Shown here in pieces: positions 1 through 6,243 of a stretch of DNA of 14,274 nucleotides. Within the stretch, counting starts at the first letter, position 1. Each line of letters opens with the position of its first letter. The DNA comes from Acidilobaceae archaeon (GTDB lineage: Archaea; Thermoproteota; Thermoprotei_A; Sulfolobales; Acidilobaceae): the NCBI GenBank assembly GCA_027044005.1, contig JALUDK010000185.1:1-14274 (forward strand). The letters are read 5' to 3'. The notes beneath the pieces were generated by a model that searched no databases, was not told the DNA's origin, and saw only the letters and a list, made by a program, of their open reading frames with translations. A program made the translations under genes and the position numbers.

Positions 1-991
1 GGCTGGGTATACCTACCCCCAGGTTGACGATTATCTGTCTACCCTCCTCAACAGCTAACCTGACTAACTCTAGTAGGACCCTCCTGGCTATCACCTTTCT
101 TATGCTGAGCGGCATCCTGCCGACGAGGTCCTCGCTTATAGGTGGTATTATACGCCCTGCTATCCTAGGATCGTACCCTATAGAGGCGGTCTGCCAATGC
201 TTGTCCAGGGGAGCAACTACTATGTAGTCCACTAGGGGGCCTGGGACTGCGACCTCTTTCGGGTTGAGGCTCCCATACCTAGCTACCCTCAGGACCTGGG
301 CCACAACTAGCCCCTTTTTGGGGTAGGCCTTGGTGGCCTGTGCAATGTTGAGCACCGTCCCGTATATAGCCTCGTCCTCCATGGTAAGATTCCCCAGCTC
401 GTCGGCGGTTGAGCCCCTAATCAGGGCTACATCAGGCTGGGGGGCCGTGTATAGGAGGTACTCATCTCCATCTATCGTTATGAGGTGGACCCTAGCCCGC
501 CCCCTCTTCCTTGCCTTGCTATTGAGGTATCCACCATCCATGCGCGGGTCGAAGAAGGTGCCTAGCCCGACCCTTGTCAGGACCCCCGGCCTCCCGCTGC
601 CCACCTCCCTGAACCAGTAGGCCATGACCCCTATTGACCACGTATAGGCCTCGATCCTGTCCTCGAGCACCATCTTCTGGAGCCACTTGGACCAGCCTAG
701 GTAGGGCATCAGTATCCCATCGATGAATCCCTCATCTCCCTCCCGGTATAGGTCCTCAAAGACCTTATCCAGGCCCCTGCCTGGTGCTCCCGGAAACGTG
801 TCGCTTATAAGGAACAAGCCGCGGGGATGCCCAGTCTCCTTATAGAGCCTGTACAGCTCCTCTATGAGTAACTCAGGTGTTGTAGACATGTTGAAACCCG
901 ATATTGCAACCACCGAGCCGTCCCTGATCCCGGATAGGGCTTGGCGGGCGCTGGCAACCTTTCCTAGCCCTGCTAGCCTGTTATAATTCAA
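1..991 (-). CDS. Acyl-CoA:acetate/3-ketoacid CoA-transferase, N-terminal part (gene cut by window edge)
   Basis: The enzyme moves CoA between an acyl-CoA and a free carboxylic acid in the cytoplasm and belongs to the propionate CoA-transferase/YdiF type, in which both halves are fused in one chain. The visible 330 residues read continuously. They include the N-terminal 'GSVVAISGF' segment (25-33), a GLGTF motif (142-146), the 'LIRGSTADELGN' region (190-201) and NLGVGIP (323-329), which opens the second half. The catalytic glutamate should lie beyond the left edge and cannot be checked. The start is TTG at 991: an in-frame TAG lies four codons upstream, no ATG fits, and a GGTG ribosome binding site sits about 7 bases before it. 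The gene diverges from the membrane-protein gene at 1078. The family assignment is firm. The substrate is unknown; acetate, propionate and branched or aromatic acids from amino-acid breakdown are all possible. Confidence 0.9.
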   Translation of the reverse strand, partial: MNYNRLAGLGKVASARQALSGIRDGSVVAISGFNMSTTPELLIEELYRLYKETGHPRGLFLISDTFPGAPGRGLDKVFEDLYREGDEGFIDGILMPYLGWSKWLQKMVLEDRIEAYTWSIGVMAYWFREVGSGRPGVLTRVGLGTFFDPRMDGGYLNSKARKRGRARVHLITIDGDEYLLYTAPQPDVALIRGSTADELGNLTMEDEAIYGTVLNIAQATKAYPKKGLVVAQVLRVARYGSLNPKEVAVPGPLVDYIVVAPLDKHWQTASIGYDPRIAGRIIPPISEDLVGRMPLSIRKVIARRVLLELVRLAVEEGRQIIVNLGVGIPS

Positions 992-1027
992 CTTGCGGCA
1001 CCACTAGTTCATCACTATATGCAGGGG

Positions 1028-1038
1028 TATTAAGAAAA
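1028..1038. promoter_or_regulatory. Shared TATA-like box of a divergent gene pair
   Basis: TATTAAGAAAA lies in the 86-base divergent spacer between the CoA-transferase (minus) and the membrane-protein gene (plus). Read rightwards, a start about 26 bases away falls near 1057. Read leftwards as CTTAATA, it falls near 1005, giving a leader of about 14 bases that contains the GGTG site. Spacing supports both readings, but no transcript data are visible. Confidence 0.45.
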
Positions 1039-1060
1039 GGCCTGCACTAGTAGGAGTCAA

Positions 1061-1081
1061 ATGGGGGCTCAAGTGGTATGA
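1061..1081 (+). other. Possible six-codon leader ORF (MGAQVV) upstream of the membrane-protein gene
   Basis: An ATG at 1061 is preceded by TAGGAG at a good distance (about 5 bases) and opens a six-codon frame. Its TGA stop (1079-1081) overlaps the ATG at 1078 of the next gene. The best ribosome binding site in this leader serves this mini-ORF rather than the following gene. That fits translational coupling or a leader peptide, but it could be chance or a small sequence error. Confidence 0.3.
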
Positions 1082-1428
1082 GGCTTAACCTGCGGCTACC
1101 TAGGAGCGGGTCGCCCGGCTTCAGGAGGATACTTGGGGCCGGCGTTGCTACTATAGGTTTTATACTGAGCCCTGCCTCGTGGTGGAACGACGCCCTGGTT
1201 AATATACCCTTGGCCCTTGGCATGGCTAAGGCCGTGTCAAGCCTAACTGGGGTAGGAGTTGATGTGTTATTTGCAGTGTTCTACTGGATTACTAACATCG
1301 TAGGGATCATACTGGTGGCCGCTGGATCCAGCTATAGCCTAGGCGGCACGCCGTCGCGGAGGAGCCTCCTAGCGGGGATACTGGCCAGTATAGCCTACAC
1401 TCTAGCTGTCCTCGTAATCCTAGGGTAA
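1078..1428 (+). CDS. Small membrane protein of unknown function (116 aa)
   Basis: I do not recognise a characterised family. The protein has a basic N-terminus (about residues 1-18), then a hydrophobic stretch around 20-33, an aromatic patch containing SPASWWNDALVNIPLA (31-46), a hydrophobic segment at about 62-82 ending in small residues, a short RR-containing loop (about 93-94), and a final hydrophobic segment at about 96-115. This predicts three membrane spans and no catalytic motif. The start is ATG 1078, but its own ribosome binding site is poor: GTGGT abuts the ATG. Translation may therefore depend on the mini-ORF directly upstream. The gene diverges from the CoA-transferase and is followed in the same direction by another small membrane protein, with which it may be co-transcribed. 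The pattern of an SP-x-SWWND-x-x-VN-x-PLA patch looks like a conserved archaeal membrane-protein motif, but that is only an impression. Confidence 0.7.
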   Translation: MRLNLRLPRSGSPGFRRILGAGVATIGFILSPASWWNDALVNIPLALGMAKAVSSLTGVGVDVLFAVFYWITNIVGIILVAAGSSYSLGGTPSRRSLLAGILASIAYTLAVLVILG

Positions 1429-1505
1429 TCACCGGGTCTTACAGTCCCCCAACCCTTAGCCTCCCTGCCAAACCTAATACTTAGCCCCGGGAGGGTGAAT
1501 AGAGT

Positions 1506-1754
1506 ATGGCCAGGGAGGACCTATACCAGGTTCTTGACAGCTTCAAGCAGCTAGGGGTAGTTCCAAACGCTGATCTGGGGTACTACCTCCTCCTAGCAGG
1601 CTTCACCATATTCGCCATAATAGGAGTACTGGGGCTAACCTACTTCGCCGCCAAGGCAGTGAAGGGACTATGGGAGATGACCCCGGGTGGCCTGCTTAAG
1701 GCAATGCTTGCAATGTCCGGGATATTCATATTTGTTGGACTGCTTCTTCCATAG
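1506..1754 (+). CDS. Small two-span membrane protein of unknown function (82 aa)
   Basis: No family is recognised. A polar N-terminal region (about 1-24) precedes one hydrophobic helix at about 25-47, a short loop containing KAVKGLWEMTPGG, and a second helix at about 64-81 that reaches the C-terminus. The ATG at 1506 has a clear ribosome binding site (GGGAGGGTGA, ending about 7 bases upstream). The last 29 bases overlap in antisense the 3' end of the ATP synthase subunit D gene. That position suggested a small ATPase membrane subunit, but the helices lack the buried acidic residue that a c/K-type proteolipid needs. The gene may share a transcript with the membrane protein 77 bases upstream. 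The reading frame is supported by the ribosome binding site and the membrane pattern; the function is unknown. Confidence 0.7.
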   Translation: MAREDLYQVLDSFKQLGVVPNADLGYYLLLAGFTIFAIIGVLGLTYFAAKAVKGLWEMTPGGLLKAMLAMSGIFIFVGLLLP

Positions 1755-2382
1755 CACGCTCCTCCAACTTTCTCTTCAGCATTTTTAGCCTGACGAAGTC
1801 CTCCCTCATACGCTCCTCTAGAACCGACTTTATGAACTTTATAGCCCTGGCGTAGCTTGGAAGTATCACGTAGTCCATCGCGTTGATCAGCCTCTGGGTC
1901 TCCCTTAGCTCTTCTATTAGCCTCCTTAGCATCTCCTCATACTCCGCCATCTTAAGTATACTGGGCAGGAGCTTCCTCATGAGTATCCAGCTATTGGTTA
2001 GGTGTGGGCTGGCCGCGGGGGGCGGTATGAGCGGAGGGAGCGTGTCTTCCTTGAGTGTGAATGTTGGGGTTTTGACTGCGAAGAGGACCCTCGTGCCCGC
2101 CTCTACTGTGAGGGTTTGGGGCACCGCTTCGCTGTAGGCCGCGGCCCTCTCTACCCCCTCCTCCGCTAGGCCTAGGTAGTACTCAGTGAAGATCTCATTT
2201 ATCGCCTCGAAGACCTCCCTCTGGTACCTGTTATACTCCTCGGCAGCACTCTTTATATAGTGGAGGAGTACCTCCCTCTTCTCCTCCATTACCCCCCTTA
2301 TCTTCCTTAGCATCTTCTCCTCTCTACGCAGCCGTATCAGGTTTATCTTTGTCGGCAGCACCTTCCTTGGGTCGACGGCCAA
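1726..2382 (-). CDS. atpD: A/V-type ATP synthase subunit D
   Basis: Subunit D forms the long coiled-coil part of the central stalk that turns inside the A3B3 head of the archaeal ATP synthase and couples rotation to catalysis. The 218 residues match the family in length and layout. The N-terminus has the characteristic KVLPTKINLIRLRREEKMLRKI pattern (short form: VLPTK at about 8-12), followed by a long charged helix. A central beta-rich part follows (about 87-125), and a second long helix (about 135-218) is rich in E, R and K and contains the conserved 'AMDYVILPSYARAIKFI' region near 168-184. The start is TTG 2382: an in-frame TAG precedes it by two codons and a GGTG site lies just upstream. 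No other ATPase subunit gene is in the window, so subunit D stands apart from any ATPase operon here. Its 3' end overlaps the small membrane-protein gene. Confidence 0.93.
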   Translation of the reverse strand: MAVDPRKVLPTKINLIRLRREEKMLRKIRGVMEEKREVLLHYIKSAAEEYNRYQREVFEAINEIFTEYYLGLAEEGVERAAAYSEAVPQTLTVEAGTRVLFAVKTPTFTLKEDTLPPLIPPPAASPHLTNSWILMRKLLPSILKMAEYEEMLRRLIEELRETQRLINAMDYVILPSYARAIKFIKSVLEERMREDFVRLKMLKRKLEERAMEEAVQQI

Positions 2383-2416
2383 CCGCTACACCAGGAGGCT
2401 TGGGGTGTTAAGAGGG

Positions 2417-2424
2417 ATAAATTA
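2417..2424. promoter_or_regulatory. Shared AT-rich box between divergent atpD and glycosyltransferase genes
   Basis: ATAAATTA sits in the 73-base spacer between atpD (minus) and the glycosyltransferase (plus). A start 26 bases to the right falls near 2447, almost leaderless for the ATG at 2456. A start 26 bases to the left falls near 2395, giving a short leader with the GGTG site of atpD. This is the only good AT-rich candidate in the spacer, so one box may direct both genes. Confidence 0.45.
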
Positions 2425-2455
2425 GTGTTACATAGCAGAGGGCCGGGGACGCTGT

Positions 2456-3580
2456 ATGGCTAGGATACTTATCGCCGTATCAGGCATAGGCCTGGGCCAT
2501 GTAGCTAGGGCTAGAGTATTATCCAGGGCCCTTGAGAGCATGGGTGCTAGAGTGGATATCGTCGCTCCTCCGCCCCTGGGCTCCTACCTTAGAGCCTACT
2601 CCGTGGAGCCGCACCCAGTGTCAGAGATGCTTGAGCCATACTCGCCTGTCGTCGACAGGTTCTACTCCTCCACCAGGTCGGGTAGGATAGGGCTAAGGAT
2701 GGAGCTGGAGGAGGCTAGGATCGCGCGTAGTAACGCGGCCATCATAGAGGATAATATCGACCTAGAATCCTACGATGCAGTGGTGTCAGACGAGTCCTGG
2801 GAGCTGATGTACGCCAGGCTGGGCAGGACTAATACTCCAAAAATCCTAGTCACAGACTTCATCTCATACCCATACAGAAAGGGGCTACTGGCGGCCATAG
2901 CCTTCAACAGATTCATGGCGTCCAGGCTACCCCGCTTCGATGCAATAGCCTTCGTTGGCTTCCCCCAGAAGCTCTGCTCCTCCCGCTGGCCCCCACTGGC
3001 TGGCAAGCGGCTCTCTGAGATGGCCCCACGCTTAGAGGCCGTGGGGCTCATACCACCTGCCATGGAGGATGAGGTCCTCAGCCCCATCCACGCCCTGAGG
3101 GAGCTCGGGTTGGAAGAGCCCGCTGTGCTGGCTCTGCCCGGTGGCACTAGGGCTGGGCATGATATTATATATGAGGCAACATCATCCCTAGCCAGGGCTG
3201 GTTTCAGGGTCGCCACTACCCTTCCCAGTCCTCCCCCTGGAGCCTATGGGATACCCAGCGGGCTTAGATACCGTATACCCCTACTGATGAGGGGGTTCTC
3301 ATCCGTCGTCTCCCTAGCTGGGCTTAGTACCCTGGCTAGTGTGGCCTCCCTTGGGATCCCTACTGTGGCCATACCTATCCCCGGCCACTTTGAGCAGGAG
3401 GAGAATGCCTCTATAGCATCCAGGCATTACAGGTGGATCCTTGCAACACACGCCTCCAGGGCCTCCCACGTCCCCCACCTCCTCGGCGGGGCTGCCAAGC
3501 CTGGTAGCGGAGACTCTAGCCTCTTCGCTTCACCCTATAAGCTCGCTAGGCTTATACTCCACCTTGTCGCGGACTACTAG
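2456..3580 (+). CDS. MurG/GT1-like glycosyltransferase (GT-B fold)
   Basis: The predicted role is sugar transfer from a nucleotide-sugar to a lipid, protein or small-molecule acceptor; the acceptor is unknown. The N-terminus shows a beta strand followed by the glycine loop GIGLGHVARA (about 10-19), typical of GT28/GT1 enzymes. The second half has an 'LALPGGTRAGHD' loop (about 225-236). Near the C-terminus are 'SLAGLSTLASVASLGIPTVAIP' and the GHFEQEENA motif (about 305-313), corresponding to the donor-binding region of these enzymes. The length of 374 residues fits a complete GT-B protein. The ATG at 2456 is preceded by GGGG at a suitable distance. No other glycan gene is adjacent, so context does not help with the substrate. 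The family is moderately certain; an activity such as archaeal N-glycosylation or lipid glycosylation is inference. Confidence 0.75.
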   Translation: MARILIAVSGIGLGHVARARVLSRALESMGARVDIVAPPPLGSYLRAYSVEPHPVSEMLEPYSPVVDRFYSSTRSGRIGLRMELEEARIARSNAAIIEDNIDLESYDAVVSDESWELMYARLGRTNTPKILVTDFISYPYRKGLLAAIAFNRFMASRLPRFDAIAFVGFPQKLCSSRWPPLAGKRLSEMAPRLEAVGLIPPAMEDEVLSPIHALRELGLEEPAVLALPGGTRAGHDIIYEATSSLARAGFRVATTLPSPPPGAYGIPSGLRYRIPLLMRGFSSVVSLAGLSTLASVASLGIPTVAIPIPGHFEQEENASIASRHYRWILATHASRASHVPHLLGGAAKPGSGDSSLFASPYKLARLILHLVADY

Positions 3581-3646
3581 GGGGCGGGTGAGGAGGAGCG
3601 GGATTCCCGACTGGCTGGTGGGGAGGGTCTCAAGCCCCGACGCCCC
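3581..3646 (+). other. GC-rich potentially structured segment after the glycosyltransferase
   Basis: Directly after the stop codon, GGGGCG (3581-3586) can pair with CGCCCC (3641-3646). Inside lie a possible hairpin CGGG-att-CCCG (3599-3609) and a second GGGG (3620-3623) with CCCC (3635-3638). The arrangement resembles a closed three-way structure and could act as a 3' UTR structure or a transcription end signal. GC-rich DNA makes such pairings easy by chance. Confidence 0.25.
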
Positions 3647-3703
3647 TGTACCAGGAGTATTTAACCTATTGTGTATGCTAGCCCGGACACTGGCTTGTGC
3701 TAA

Positions 3704-3711
3704 TTAAAATA
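3704..3711 (+). promoter_or_regulatory. TATA box of the fixCX-etfBA-trkH operon
   Basis: TTAAAATA is the only strongly AT-rich element before the operon. A transcription start 26 bases past its centre would fall near 3733. That gives either a leader of about 43 bases to the ATG at 3776 or an almost leaderless transcript for the GTG at 3734. Confidence 0.6.
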
Positions 3712-3775
3712 TCCCAGAGACACACGGAGCTACGTGGATTACTGGGGGCCTTATAGGCTTGAAAGGTGGTTGCTT

Positions 3776-5083
3776 ATGAGTGGCGGCGTCCCCAGCAAGT
3801 TCGACGTGGTGGTGGTCGGCGCTGGGCCTGCCGGCTCGGCGGCGGCGTATGTGCTAGCCAAGGCTGGCTTTAAGGTTCTCATGCTTGAAAGGGGTAGGGG
3901 GGCCGGCTCTAAGGAGCTATTCGGCGGCAAGGTTTACGCTCCACCGTTGAGGGATATATGGCCTGAGCTGGATAAGGAGGCGCCGATCCACAGGTGGGTT
4001 ACTAGGGAGAGGATTAGCTTCGTTAGGGGCGAGAGGGTAGCCACCATCGAGTATAGCCTGGGTAGGAGGGTGGGGTTCACTACTTTCCTACCCGAGCTGG
4101 CTAAGTGGATGGCTAAGAAGGCTACCGAGGCGGGAGCCCTTCTTGTCGACGAGATTAGGGTAGATGAAATCGTTGTTAGGGATGGTAGGGTTGTCGGGGT
4201 TAGGAGTGGCCCCGACTTTATAGAGGCTGATGTAGTAGTTGATGCCGAGGGCGTGAATAGACTTCTACTCGAGAGGCTAGGACTCGTCGACAAGCTTAAC
4301 CCAGAGTATGTAGCTCTGGGCGTGAAGGAGGTCCTCAACGTGGGCAAGGGGGCGATAGAGGAGCGCTTCGGACTCCCCAAGGGGGAGGGCATGGCTTGGA
4401 TGGTCGCTGGCGACATAACTGCCGGTATACCGGGTGGAGGCTTCATATATACCATGAAGGAGGCTGTCAGCATAGGCCTAGTCCTTCACATAGGAAAGGC
4501 AGCCGAGAAGGCCGAGGCCGGGCAGATAAATAAGCACGTGTCGAGGATCCTTGAGGAGTTCAGGCTCCACCCCTACTTCAAACAGTACTGGAGGGACGCC
4601 GACATCATGGAGTACGGGGCTCACATGACCATAGAGGGAGGCCTAAGGATGGTCCCCAAGAGGCTGTACGCCCCGGGCCTGGTAATCGTGGGCGACGCCG
4701 CCGGCCTCCTGCTAAACACCGGCTATACGGTGAGGGGCGTCGACTTCGCTGCTACCAGCGGCAAGATAGCCGCTGAGGCTATCATAGAGGCCTTCAACCG
4801 TGGAGGACCCACTGGAGAGAACTTGAAGCTCTACGAGGATAGACTCAAGGAGAGCTTTGTCTGGAGGGAACTCGTCAGGCACCGCGGCATAGCTAAGGTG
4901 ATGGAGGACGAGTTCTACTTCACAAAGGCGGTCGGGGTATTAATTAGGATGCTACAGAAGCTGTATGAGGCTGACTACGAGGAACCAACATTAATCGACG
5001 CGCTCCTAGAGTCACTAGCGGAGGAGGATATTACCCTGACGAGGCTGATTATGAAGGTTGGATCGGTGGTGGGTAAGCTTTGA
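3776..5083 (+). CDS. fixC: FixC: electron-transfer flavoprotein:quinone oxidoreductase
   Basis: This FAD enzyme takes electrons from the ETF and passes them to the membrane quinone pool; FixX supplies the iron-sulfur centre. Counting from the ATG at 3776 (435 aa), the dinucleotide-binding loop GAGPAG is at residues 15-20, followed by an acidic strand end ('LMLERGR'). A second FAD-binding stretch near the C-terminal third reads 'LVIVGDAAGLLLNTGYTVRG'. The length equals bacterial FixC, and the C-terminal ferredoxin of mitochondrial ETF-QO is absent, as expected with a separate fixX. ATG 3776 is preferred because AGGTGGT lies 5 bases upstream. An in-frame GTG at 3734 (14 residues longer, with GGAG before it) is the alternative. 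The stop overlaps the fixX start by four bases. The family is firm; the quinone type is unknown. Confidence 0.92.
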   Translation: MSGGVPSKFDVVVVGAGPAGSAAAYVLAKAGFKVLMLERGRGAGSKELFGGKVYAPPLRDIWPELDKEAPIHRWVTRERISFVRGERVATIEYSLGRRVGFTTFLPELAKWMAKKATEAGALLVDEIRVDEIVVRDGRVVGVRSGPDFIEADVVVDAEGVNRLLLERLGLVDKLNPEYVALGVKEVLNVGKGAIEERFGLPKGEGMAWMVAGDITAGIPGGGFIYTMKEAVSIGLVLHIGKAAEKAEAGQINKHVSRILEEFRLHPYFKQYWRDADIMEYGAHMTIEGGLRMVPKRLYAPGLVIVGDAAGLLLNTGYTVRGVDFAATSGKIAAEAIIEAFNRGGPTGENLKLYEDRLKESFVWRELVRHRGIAKVMEDEFYFTKAVGVLIRMLQKLYEADYEEPTLIDALLESLAEEDITLTRLIMKVGSVVGKL

Positions 5084-5382
5084 GCAAACAGGGTAGTGTC
5101 CTGGAGAAGCCCCTCAAGCTCGAGGATCTACTCCAGAGGGATATATGGGACGTTGACGAGGACCCACACATAGAGATCCCCATGGACGACCAGGCCGGGA
5201 TACCCAAGAAGGCGCTAGTATACCTATGCCCCGCAGGGTGCTACACCATGATAGGTGACAAAGTGCTCTTCAGCTATGAGGGATGCTTCGAGTGCGGCCT
5301 ATGCAGGGTGGTGACTCCCAAGGAGAAGATACGCTGGGAGTACCCCAAGAGCGGGAAAGGTATACAATTCAGATTCACCTAG
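5080..5382 (+). CDS. fixX: FixX: ferredoxin-like partner of FixC
   Basis: This small iron-sulfur protein works with FixC in electron transfer from the ETF to quinone. Of its 100 residues, the second half carries the family pattern: CPAGCY (Cys50, Cys54) and GCFECGLC (Cys69, Cys72, Cys75), followed by a WEYP-x-x-x-G-x-x-F-R-F-like end that matches the FixX C-terminus. Cys50, 69, 72 and 75 are the expected 4Fe-4S ligands, while Cys54 is an extra cysteine also found in some relatives. Only one cluster is predicted. The start is TTG at 5080, inside the fixC stop (TTGA overlap), with GGTGGTGGG just upstream, so translation is probably coupled to fixC. An acidic N-terminal region ('DIWDVDEDPHIEI') precedes the cluster. 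Confidence in the assignment is high. Confidence 0.92.
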   Translation: MSKQGSVLEKPLKLEDLLQRDIWDVDEDPHIEIPMDDQAGIPKKALVYLCPAGCYTMIGDKVLFSYEGCFECGLCRVVTPKEKIRWEYPKSGKGIQFRFT

Positions 5383-5403
5383 CCCCCTGGGGGTGTATAG
5401 CCC

Positions 5404-6243
5404 ATGCGTATAGTAGTCGGGATCAAGTGGGTCCCAAACACCCAGGCAGTCAGGTTCGACCCTAAGACGGGGACCCTGATAAGGACAGGGGTACCCGCTA
5501 TAGTGAACCCCCACGACCTCCCCGCCGCCGAGCTCGCCCTTAGACTGAAGGACGAGTACGGGGGGGAGGTTATTGTACTAACCATGGCGCCCCCACCGGC
5601 TATTCAGGGGCTGGAGCATATACTGGGCATGGGCGCCGATAGGGCGGTCCTCCTTACCGATAGGGCCTTCGCAGGCGCCGACACGCTGGCCACCAGCTAC
5701 GTCATAGCACAGGGGATAAGGAAGATAGAGGAGGAGTGGGGCCCCGTAGACCTGGCGGTCTTCGGCCAGGAGACCATAGACTCTAGCACCGCCCATATAG
5801 GGGCGCAGGTAGCCAGCTGGCTCGGCTGGCCGTACATATACTACGTGAAGAAGGCCTGGCTCCAGGATGGTAGATTAAGGGTTGTGAGGCAGCTTGAGAG
5901 CGCTGTCGAGGAGTTCGAGGTCTCGACGCCCGCTGTCGTCAGCGTTGCCATGAAGGCGTTGAAGGCTAGGCCTGTTAGGCTATCCTACAAGCTTAGGGCT
6001 AAGCTAGAGAACCCGATAACAGTATGGACCAACAAGGACCTGGGCCTTGACCCCAGATGCGTCGGCCTCAAGGGCTCCCCAACTATAGTGTCAAAGGTAA
6101 CGTACCTACCCGAGGTTCCCAGGAAGAAGATCGTGTATAAGCCGAAGGACCCGAGGGATGCAGCCCGGTGGATCCTAGCCCAGCTTTTCAGTGATGAGAA
6201 GACCAGGGAGGCGCTCTATAAGGCTCTGTGGGGTGGTGCGTGA
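5404..6243 (+). CDS. etfB: Electron transfer flavoprotein beta subunit (FixA/EtfB), bifurcating type
   Basis: EtfB pairs with EtfA to form the ETF. In bifurcating ETFs it binds the second FAD at which NADH is oxidised and electron pairs are split. The 279 residues carry 'GIKWVPNT' (6-13), 'VNPHD' (34-38), 'GMGADRAVLLTDRAFAGADT' ending in ATS (75-98), 'GQETIDSSTAHIG' (121-133) and 'GLKGSPT' (221-227). The DRAFAGADTxATS and GLKGSPT segments closely resemble, from memory, EtfB of the bifurcating clostridial and Acidaminococcus enzymes, whereas AMP-binding mitochondrial EtfB lacks them. The ATG at 5404 is preceded by GGGGGTG, 21 bases after fixX. The stop TGA overlaps the etfA ATG. Membership of the ETF beta family is firm; the bifurcating role follows from these motifs and the fixCX neighbours. 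Confidence 0.93.
   Translation: MRIVVGIKWVPNTQAVRFDPKTGTLIRTGVPAIVNPHDLPAAELALRLKDEYGGEVIVLTMAPPPAIQGLEHILGMGADRAVLLTDRAFAGADTLATSYVIAQGIRKIEEEWGPVDLAVFGQETIDSSTAHIGAQVASWLGWPYIYYVKKAWLQDGRLRVVRQLESAVEEFEVSTPAVVSVAMKALKARPVRLSYKLRAKLENPITVWTNKDLGLDPRCVGLKGSPTIVSKVTYLPEVPRKKIVYKPKDPRDAARWILAQLFSDEKTREALYKALWGGA

Noticed and set aside
1506..1754. ATP synthase proteolipid (c/K) subunit, because of size, two helices and position next to atpD
   Set aside because: Neither helix has the buried acidic residue required for ion transport, and the glycine pattern of c subunits is missing.
3581..3646. C/D-box guide RNA
   Set aside because: Only a weak C-like GTGAGGA is present and there is no CTGA D box at a suitable distance.
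3441..3707. Plus-strand ORF overlapping the end of the glycosyltransferase
   Set aside because: Most of it is an out-of-frame shadow of the glycosyltransferase. The tail beyond 3580 has no ribosome binding site or recognisable protein pattern.
3934..4473. Long minus-strand ORF (179 codons) opposite fixC, and similar long antisense ORFs opposite etfA, trkH and lhr
   Set aside because: These come from GC-rich codon use on the other strand. The products are low-complexity Ser/Thr/Pro-rich sequences without motifs, and the plus-strand genes are certain.
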